From Marvania coccoides (Eukaryota; Chlorophyta; Trebouxiophyceae; Chlorellales; Chlorellaceae): a stretch of 64,000 nucleotides of DNA. The notes below the pieces were generated by a model. It saw only the letters and a list, made by a program, of their open reading frames with translations. It was not told where the DNA came from and did no database searches. Shown here piece after piece: positions 56,399 to 64,000 of this stretch. The DNA is taken from NCBI GenBank assembly GCA_963854735.1, contig OY978098.1, positions 1,307,501-1,371,500 on the forward strand, in the 5' to 3' direction. Within the stretch, counting starts at the first letter, position 1. Every line of letters starts with the position of its first letter. A program made the translations under genes and the position numbers.

Positions 56399-58702
56399 TC
56401 ACACCCCGCCCAAGTCTCTCTCCACACCATCGACAGCGGTGCCGACACCAGCTGCACGCGCTGCGGCATCTGCCGCCAGCTCGCCCGCCCACGTGGAAAC
56501 GCTGTCCAGCACCTCAGGTACCAGGCGGTACATGTATGGCTGTCCCCAGGCGCCTGCGCCGCCGCATCGTAGCACGGTCCCCGCCTCCACCAGCGCCCGC
56601 AGCGCCCTGGACACGTCTGGTGAGTCGCCAAACGCTTGCCGCAGCGCCGACTCCGGCGCCTCTGCCTGCGCCATGCCCAGGTGCAACAGCACCTGCAGCT
56701 CGGCGCGGCGGGCGCGGGTGACCCTCCCTGCAGGGAATACCACCGGTGCGAACTCCGCCGCCTGCGCTGAGGCACGCGGCAGCTGCGGCTGCTCCAGCGA
56801 GGCCGCTGCCACCGTGGGGGCTGGGACGGGCCGTTTCTTCAAGTTGCGCACCGCCTGTATCAGCCCACTCAGCGGCAGGTTGGCCAGCTCATCGTCGCTG
56901 TCAGCAGCCACCCCCGCCTCCGCCGCCGTCACCACAGCTCCTGCTCCAGCAGCCGCATCGACGATTTTGACCGGCGCAGGGACCTTGCGAGGCCGCCCCA
57001 CGGGGCGCTTCACAGGCATTTCGCCAGCCATCGAGCCGCCACCGCCTTGGCTGCCACCAGCTGCCGCCCTTCTCTCTCCTTCCATCCGCACTGCCACCGG
57101 CCCCTTCGACTGCTGCAGCTGCTGTCGCCCATCAGCGCTGTTCGTGTTCGTGGCGGCAACGCAGCAGCAGGGCCCAAACCACTCCCCCTCTGGCACCTCA
57201 GCCAGCGGCATAGCCAGGCAGTCCATGTGGTACCCCCGGTCGCAGCCATCGCACAGCAGAATGCGCGACTCGGGCTCCCCCTGCCCGCAGAGCTTGCACA
57301 TGACAGTGTCGTACACCGAAGAAGACGCACCAGGCACAGCAGCGCTGGCAGCAGCGGTGTTGCCATTGGTGGCCGTGGTGGTCTTGGCAGACTGAGGAGG
57401 CCGCTGCTGTGCCGCCAATGAGGCTACTGGTTTCATTTTACCCGCTGCTCCCAGAGAGAACACCATCTTCGGCGGCTGTGGCAGCACTACCTTTGAAAGC
57501 TGCTTCACAGCTGCTGCAGTGCCTGCTTTGGGGGATGCTGCTGCTGCCAGGGACCGCTGGAGAGGATCCCTTGCAGCGGGGGCAGCGTGCAGCTTGGTAG
57601 AAGGAGCGAGAGGGCTCAGCACGCGGGCACGGGCGGTGGCCTTTGCTCCACGGCTGCCAGCCAGTGCAGGCGTCTCCGCGGCCGCTTCCAGAGGCACGGA
57701 CAGCTTGGCCTGCTGCTCAGCTGCCGCTGAAGCTGAGACCACAGGGGCAGCGCCTGGGAAATGCTTCCGGGGGCGGCCCACCGGGCGCTTGACAGGCACA
57801 GCGTCCGCCGAAGCAGCAGGCACAGCAGCAGCCACAGCTGGCGGAGGCGGCAGGAGCTTGTCCACCTTGCGAGGCGGCAGCGCGTTGACGGCGCTGCTCA
57901 TGGACTCGTTTTCTACGCTGCCTTTCAGCGCTACTGCCGCGCTGCGCAGCTTCTTCCGCTGGTGCTCGGCAGTCTCACGGCCGGGCTTGGGGCCAGTGAC
58001 CGGGCCGGGAGGGGGCGGCGAGGGCATCGGAGACTGGTAGGAGGCTCGGGGGTTTGCTGCCGAAGATACTTTCTTCTGCTTCTTTTCCTTGGCGGGGGCT
58101 GGTTTGGAGGAAGACAGCGGCGGCAGCGGCCGCACAGACTGGGAGTAGCTGCGCTTGCGGGACGGGGGCGGCGGGGAAGGATCCGTCTGCACCGCCGCGT
58201 CGGAGAAGCTCACCGTTTGCACGGCCACGCTGCAGCGGGGGGCGGCGAGAGACCCCACTGCGGTTGGCAGGGGAGGCGGGGTCAGGCATGGCGCGCTGAA
58301 AACGAAGGGAGCGCCCACGCCTAGAGCCAGGGAGGGGAAATGGTCGACTCCAGGGGCTGCTTCAAAGAGATCGGCCTGCGGAACAGCAAACTCTGCTGCA
58401 ATGTCCGCTAGAGATGGCGCCGGGGGGGTGATAAAACCGCCCTGGTGGGGGCGCACGACTGGGGAGACGCCCACGATGAACGAGTTGAGGTCATTTTCAG
58501 GGGGGTGAGAGGCTGGGGAGAGCAGGAAGCTTCCCTTTGCCAGCGCCTGCAGAAAAATCAGCACAATTAATTTAGCAATGCTGAGCGCAGGAGAGAAATT
58601 GACGAGTGCTGCTATTGAATCCATAAATTGTCCTGAGCACGGGAGAGCGTCCGCGAGCAGCGAGCGCACGCTCACACGGAACTAACCTTGCTTGTTTCCA
58701 TC
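56399..58702 (-). CDS. PHD finger protein with AT-hooks
   Basis: A tiny first exon, 58702-58688 (METSK), joins in phase 0 via GTTAGT...TGCAG to 58546-56399, giving 720 residues. Two copies of the AT-hook KRPVGRPRK occur. The PHD finger (C4HC3) reads CKLCGQ...LLCDGCDRGYHMDC...W-x4-CC and should read histone H3 tails. The C-terminal 100 residues (LQVLLHLGMAQAEAPESALRQAF, then VSRALRALVEAGTVLRCGG) look like a winged-helix module. The rest is Ala/Pro/Ser/Lys-rich disorder. A chromatin-bound regulator is likely; no close named family was recognised. Without the first exon an in-frame non-ATG extension exists, but the phase-0 intron gives a better start. Confidence 0.8.
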
Positions 58703-58880
58703 GAGATCGAACTGCGCTAGGCGAGAAAGCGACGACCAAGGTTGCGGCTGCGAAGTGGATCCAATAGAAGGATGTATTTATGAATTTTAGAAAGGCTTCC
58801 CAACAGAAATGCTGCTCGCTTTCGTGACATCGAGGCAACTCGACAGACGATAAACTTTAAATTTTCGAAACAGGTAGCGG

Positions 58881-59587
58881 CTACGAATTGTGCCTAAACA
58901 GCTTCATACTGAACCAATTTACGAAAATCTGCAGGGACAAGAGTTCGAGGGGTTAGACCGAGATTCATCAACACGATTGCCACCTCCTCAGCATCCACCC
59001 ACCGCAAAAATTGTGACAGGCACCATCGCAGGGACGAGGAGATGGTAATACCGGTCCATGTGGAGGGCCTGCAACCAGGGATGCTGCCTACCAAGAGCAG
59101 GCAGCCAGGGAGCCTGCAGAAGCAAGGGTCTAAATGTTTGAATCCTAAAAAGTTCACGTATTCCTATCTGCTTCATATACTGCTCACCCCGAAGCTCAGA
59201 ACGCCCATGCCAATGCATATCACTCCAGCAGCAACAAGTCCGACCCTGCGAAATATGAGGAGATAGGCTCATTCTTTTCTGCCACCTGGCGCACACACAT
59301 ATTTCAGATTTCAAAGCTGGCATGCTGCTGCCTCACCCTGCTAGCAGCAATTTCATGCTTGGACCTCCTTCGGCTGGATATTGGTCTGCATTCATCAGGT
59401 CCTGCATTGCAGAGTTCATCGCCACCGTCAGTTCACCGCCCGCTCTCATCGACGCCTCCTGCATGTGGGTGGGGGCCAAGAAAGCCATGCATGTTTTGAA
59501 TAAAACCATGCTTTAGCTCACCTCCAGGGTGTGTGTCGAGGCCACCCTGCGCCAATTCCTCTCCAATGTTGCATGTTTTGAGTCCAT
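58881..59587 (-). CDS. PIGY: PIG-Y-like small membrane protein (GPI-GlcNAc transferase subunit)
   Basis: A five-exon gene found by phase matching: 59587-59522, 59458-59337, 59245-59188, 59113-59003 and 58928-58881, giving 134 residues. Two hydrophobic spans (VGLVAAGVICIGMGVLSFG and YYHLLVPAMVPVTIFAIFV) are followed by NWFSMKLFRHNS at the C-terminus, a match to plant PIG-Y (NWxSxKxFrHN). That subunit belongs to the enzyme adding GlcNAc to phosphatidylinositol in the ER. The N-terminal 60 residues (EASMRAGGELTVAMNSAM) are an extension not needed by PIG-Y. An alternative first exon starting at 59323 would give an 84-residue form. It is divergent from NDUFB10. Confidence 0.65.
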
Positions 59588-59819
59588 CCTGGCTGGTTTG
59601 TGGTTGTGCCCAGCTTTCGATGAACTTGATACATGGTTTATTCGTGCAAACAGCAATTTCAGCTCGCCAAAACGCTGAAATGGGCTTCGGATGAAGTACA
59701 AATGTACATTTTAATAAATATTTTCCCTCTTGAAACAAACTGATATTTTACCGTTTTATAAATTTTATTTATAATCAATAGAGGTCCATTGTTTTCGCTG
59801 CTCTGCTGCCCTTTGAAAG

Positions 59820-60277
59820 ATGCCGTTTACCGGGCCAAATCCTGCGACTGAACCTAAAAATTACGACCCCGACAATAAATTCAAGGATCCGGTCGTGTAT
59901 TTCAAGCACAGGGAAGCAGCGGTCGCGGAGGAATACGTAAAGGTCGCAGAGGCGAAGGTGAGCTGATAAATGAATAAATTGCTAAATTAACACTGGCAGC
60001 TGTGCGCACCGTGTTCTCATTAAAACTACCGTTCACTATTGCAGCTGTTGCGATCGAAATTGGCGAAATGCTACAAGGAGTCGGGAACTAACTTCGTCAC
60101 TGAGTGCAAGGAGGTGAGCCCCGCCGACAGCTTCTTCTTTATGTGAATGCACCCGTTCCTGACCGCTCCCCGCCATGCTATGACACGCAGTTGGCGGCCA
60201 GCTACATGGAGTCGATCAAGGGAGTGGGCATTGCTCGAGCCAACGGCGGTCCCTTTGACAAGGCGACGTGGTCATAA
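59820..60277 (+). CDS. NDUFB10: NADH dehydrogenase 1 beta subcomplex subunit 10 (complex I)
   Basis: Accessory subunit of mitochondrial complex I facing the intermembrane space. Exons 59820-59957, 60045-60113 and 60191-60277 give 97 residues, as in plants. It shows FKDPVVYFKHREAAVAEEYVKV, then Cys in AKCYKESG and TECKE (the twin-Cys region) and GVGIARANGGPFDK near the end. There is no cleavable presequence, as expected. TGTAA at 60352. It is convergent with the Sfi1-like gene. Confidence 0.88.
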
Positions 60278-60408
60278 GAACTGTGATAACAATCTTTCTC
60301 TCTCTTTTTCTTTGCTGCTTTTCGTTCTTTTGTACTATTCTTTATAAATAATGTAACTTGCTGTCTTAAATGTTTCTTACAGAAACACAATAAAATAACT
60401 AACAACTT

Positions 60409-63400
60409 TCAGCTGGGAATGGCATTTGCGTACCGAGTTTGCCGCCGCCGCCACTCTTTGGCTTTTGCGAGCCACTCTCCCCCACTCCCACCGCCGCTCC
60501 CAGCAGACTTTGGCCGCCCTAGGGCGTACTCCAGGCGCAACGTGGGGCTAACGAGGCCCACCGACATCGCCGGCGAAAAGCTTCCCCCATTGTTTCGGTT
60601 GATACACAAGGGAGAAATGGCGGGGATCAGAGGCGAATCACTGGCGCCACTCCTTGTAGGGGGCAAAGGGCTGCCCATCAAAGGAGAAGCAAGCTCGCAT
60701 GCCACAGAAAAGGGCGCCAGAGGGCTGCCCCGATTGCTGCCGCCGTTGTTATCATTGAGCTCCAAAGACAGGCCAGCGACTGAAGCGGGCGAGGAGTGCT
60801 TCGACCGCAGGGCTTCGGCTTCAGCGCGGCGTGTTTCCCAGCGCCGCCGCCCCCCTGCTGCGTGCCGCCAAGCCCGTAGCGCCACCACCGCACGCTGATC
60901 AACCTGCCATCGCAGCCAATGGGCAGATACCCTGCAGGCGGTGGCCGTAGCGGCAGAGCGCCACGCGTGCAGCGCCTTCCGTGCCTTCGTCTCGGCCAGC
61001 CGCAGCCTCGCTACAGCTGCCGAGCCGTCGTGCTCTACTGAGGTTCCCGCTGCGGCGCACCGCCACGCCATCAAGACGATTCTGCCCATCGGCAGATAGT
61101 CCTTGCGCTGCCGCGACCACTCTCCAGCTTCTTGCAACCCTCGCAGCGCGGCATCCAGCAGGTGCCGTCGCCGCAGCGCGTCCGCCTCGATCGCCAGCAC
61201 CTCTGTCCGTCGATCCTCCTGCTGCGCCTGCGCTGCCACGCGCCAGGCAGAGAAACTCCGCTGCAGGAGATTGAACTCCGCCTCGTAGCCTGCCGCCCCC
61301 ATGGAGGCCGCCCAGCTGTCGCAGGCAAAGGTGAAAACTCGCCGCAGCAGCACCAGGGAGCGGGCCTCGCTGCGCCACTGCTGCACGGCGGCAGACAGCC
61401 GCCGCAACCGCAGCCGCTCCGCCGCAACCTCCAGGGTGTCTCTGCGGGACGTCTTGGCGGAAGACCACGCCCGCCATGCGGCCAGCAGGGCTGCGGTACG
61501 GCGCAAGGCTGCAGCGTCGAGTGCCGTCTGGTGCCGGTGCTGGAGGGCGAGGTGAGCTCGCAGCGCCGCAAAGCATGTCGCTTTCATGTCCCTGGCGGCA
61601 TAATAAAGAATAATAAAATATTTAGAAGCGTGTATTGAGGCTGCAGGCTAAAATTTGACAATAATGTGGTAAGACAAATATTATAGCACCACTCGCCTTT
61701 CCCTGGTGTCCATGAAGCCAGCTTGAAGGCAGCGCAGCTCATGCGATCGGGAGGCGTATGCGGACCATGTCCGGAAGCAAGACACCGCGCGCAGCCGCTC
61801 GCAGGCCTCCTCGTCGGCTGCAGCAGCGTCGGCAGCGACGGCCCGCCACGCAGTCAGTGCTGACGGCAGGTGAGCGTGCTGATAGCCCATGTCGGCAGCG
61901 ACATGGAGGTACTTCCACCAGGAGGCCACGTCCCGCAGCGCTCGCAGCGCCCGCCGCAGCAGGCACGCCTTGTAGTACCGCTGGGCTGCCGCCGACAAGC
62001 TACTGCGATGCAGATCATTGTATTGCTCAGTTTCATCCTCTTCTGCGCCTGCATTATCACCCCACAAGCTCCGCGCCAATAACATCTCGTTTCCGGATGC
62101 AGCAGCAGCAGGCTGCGGGTCTGAAGAAGAAGGCGGCGCCAAAAGAAGCAACGGTGGCGGCGGGGGAAGTGCCAGCACCTCGGCCATCGCCCCCTGCCGC
62201 TGCTCCATCTCTAAGGCTATCAACCGCGCGTGGGTCCCGTCCAGATCCGCAGCGCGCGCCTGCAGCGCCTCCAACTCACGTTCTCGAGTAAACAGTGCCT
62301 GCGAAAGAACTCGCAGCTCGGATCTGGCCGCACCAGCGCGCGTTTTAGCCATCTCCAGCGCTGCTGCTGCGCTTGCTGCCGCCTCCCTTGCCGTTTGCAC
62401 CGCCCCGGAGGCTGCAGCGACTGCAGCTCGGGCAGCGGTCGCTCTGGCGTTGACAGCCGCTTCTGCTGCTGCAGCAGCGATGGCGTCCTGCTGCACCGCG
62501 ACCAAGGCGGTCTCAGCGAGCTTGGCTTGCTGCATGGCAGCTTCTGCGGTGACAGCCAGGCCCGGCAGCTCCCGCTCCAGCTCTTGGGCCGCCACCTGTT
62601 CAGCATCCAGCCGCCCTCGAGCCTCCCTGAGCTTTACCGCGGCCGCTGGCTTACTGGAGTCGGCGCTGCGGGAGAGGTCCGCCGCAGCTGCAGCCACCCT
62701 GCCCCTCCAGGCCGCCACTGATGCAGCAGAGGCCATAAAATCTTCTTCTGCTCTCTGCTGTGCCGTGGCAGCAGCCGCCGCCGCCCCTCTGCTCGCCTCC
62801 GCCTCCTGTAGGCACGACTTCAAACGTGCCGCGTGGCGGCGGCTCTCTTCCGCTGCCACCCCAGCCGCAGCTTGCGCTTCTTCCCCCTCCTGTGCCGCCA
62901 TTGACTCAGCATCGGCCAGCCCCCCAGCCAGCGCCTGTTTTGCGAGCAAAAATTCGCGCTCCGCAGCTTCCAGCACCCCGCCCGCCGCATCCGCCTCGTT
63001 CCCTGCCATGTCTACCTTTCTTCGAAGCTCTCCGCACTCTGCTGCAGCCCTGTCTGCCTCCTCTCGGCAGAGAAACAACTCTTCCGCCAGCGCCGCCGAA
63101 GCAGACACCCCGCCGCGGCGCTTCTTCGCCGGGGAGGAGTAAATGGCCGGGTTGTACGCTGCGGTCCGGGTGGGAGGCCGCACTGGGGTCGATAAATCTT
63201 CTGGAAACGCAGTCCACCGCCGCTGCTGACGCAGTGCCGCCAACTCCGCAGCTAAGCCAACCACACAGGCGCGGAGACCCTCCAGCCCCGCTCTCGTGGT
63301 TTCAAGAGCCTCTGCGGTCGTGTTCACCGCTCTGACAGGCGGGGAAGGGCATATGGCAGCGGATTTCCTTCCCGTTGTTGCCGCCAACAAGGCGTGTCTC

Positions 63401-64000
63401 TGGCTGCGCCGCCTCGCTGCCGCGCGCCGCCACACCACCAGCGCACTTCGCAGAGGCCACGCGTCGCGCCACCCGGTCGCCAGCGCGGCCCTCAGCGCGC
63501 TGAGCTGCTTCAGCCCTGCAGCCAACCGCCACTGGGCTATTGCCGCCCGCAGGAGAAGCTCTCGCCGGGCTTGCAGCCCCCGCTGCAGCGCCTCTTCGCG
63601 CCGTCGGGTCTGCTCCGCACGGGCGCGCCACTCCGCGAGGCACCGCCGCGCCCCCACGCAAGCCCTGGCGTGAAACAGCGCAGCAGCGACGGCGGTGTTG
63701 CTGCCGTCGGGGATTGCCGCCTGGCGCCACACTTTCACCACCTGTATCGCCATCTGATTGCGACCTAGCGTCTCAGAGCGGTCCACAAGCTCAGAAATGC
63801 GACGCCTGGCCTGCGCAGCGTGCCGCAGTGCCGCCACCGCCAGCTTCAGCAGCAGCCGCCGCTGGAGCCCGGCCAGCAGCGTGGTCTGCAGCTCAGATGC
63901 CTGCGGGGAGGGGCGGCTGTCCTTCGCCTGCTGCTGCTTGGTCCTCAGGTTGGCAGCGGCGGAGATGCGATGCTTGCTGCCGGCACCAGTGTTGGCAGGC
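60409..64000 (-). CDS. Sfi1-like Trp-repeat and coiled-coil protein (partial, 5' end outside)
   Basis: On the minus strand the frame is open from the right edge (64000) to 61697 and continues at 61591-60409; the start lies outside. At least 1,160 residues are seen. Repeats with a Leu-x3-Trp-Arg-x-Ala core (ALHAWRSAA, SFSAWRVAA, VLMAWRCAA, ALRAWRHAA, ALVVWRRAA) recur about every 30-40 residues, typical of centrin-binding Sfi1-type helices. They flank a long Ala/Glu/Arg-rich coiled coil (roughly 63080-62150). The intron is GC-AG (AAAG|GCGAGT at 61696). A basal body or spindle-pole role is inferred. An SPL/SP-rich tail precedes the stop and could hold CDK sites. Confidence 0.75.

Noticed and set aside
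59286..59323. First exon MPALKSEICVCAR for the PIG-Y-like gene
   Set aside because: Possible in phase, but the longer route with exons at 59587-59522 and 59458-59337 uses better splice sites and coherent sequence. Kept only as an alternative start.
61981..63142. Ser/Ala-rich plus frame of 374 codons opposite the Sfi1-like gene
   Set aside because: Mirror of the Ala/Glu/Arg-rich coiled coil; composition fully explained by the opposite strand.

Overview
The window is nuclear DNA of a photosynthetic eukaryote, most likely a green microalga (Chlorophyta or a close relative). GC-rich exons are split by short AT-rich spliceosomal introns: about 66 can be placed by phase-consistent joins. Several genes end near TGTAA, the usual green-algal polyadenylation signal. 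The gene content is plant-like: plastid-type ClpB, plastid bL34 precursor, RAF2/pterin-dehydratase-like Rubisco accumulation factor, CDKC kinase, histidine phosphotransfer protein, plant-type DDB2 with zinc knuckles, and a peroxisomal Lon with a PTS1-like C-terminus. I cannot name the species.

Layout. 1-2100: an ambiguous coding fragment at the left edge, then a secreted Cys-rich/Pro-rich cell-surface protein. 3.0-15.2 kb: GH38 alpha-mannosidase, CDKC, GID8 and plastid-type ClpB. 15.2-20.2 kb: a repeat island with a 5'-truncated LINE, two 99% identical copies of a 380-bp unit, a diverged relative, short-tandem-repeat tails and a decayed hexapeptide acyltransferase gene. 20.2-30.3 kb: hypothetical gene, HPt, COG5, plastid membrane protein, endonuclease III, eL15 and EI24. 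30.7-46.2 kb: RING/RanBP2 zinc-finger protein, SR/RanBP2 zinc-finger protein, acetyl-CoA synthetase, RPB9, PNO1, class IV aminotransferase, two-RRM protein and a Lys-rich protein. 46.4-54.6 kb: DDB2, Lon, bL34 and RAF2. 54.6-58.7 kb: a gene-poor stretch with a 459-bp near-palindrome, then an AT-hook/PHD protein. 58.9-64 kb: a five-exon PIG-Y-like gene, NDUFB10 and a partial Sfi1-like repeat protein running off the right edge.

Most genes are unrelated housekeeping functions packed in alternating divergent and convergent pairs, with 160-450 bp between starts. This gives several likely bidirectional promoters, including one shared by the plastid genes bL34 and RAF2 that holds two palindromes. 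There are no operons.

The most unusual items are: a high share of GC-AG introns (5 of about 66); the long inverted duplication at 55.4-55.9 kb; retroelements whose tails are different telomere-like short repeats; a RING plus double RanBP2 zinc-finger protein; loss of one zinc ligand in RPB9; a long insertion in the CDKC activation loop; and a beta-helix acyltransferase whose rungs were multiplied by an 18-bp tandem repeat before a frameshift. I did not find a clearly new multi-gene system.
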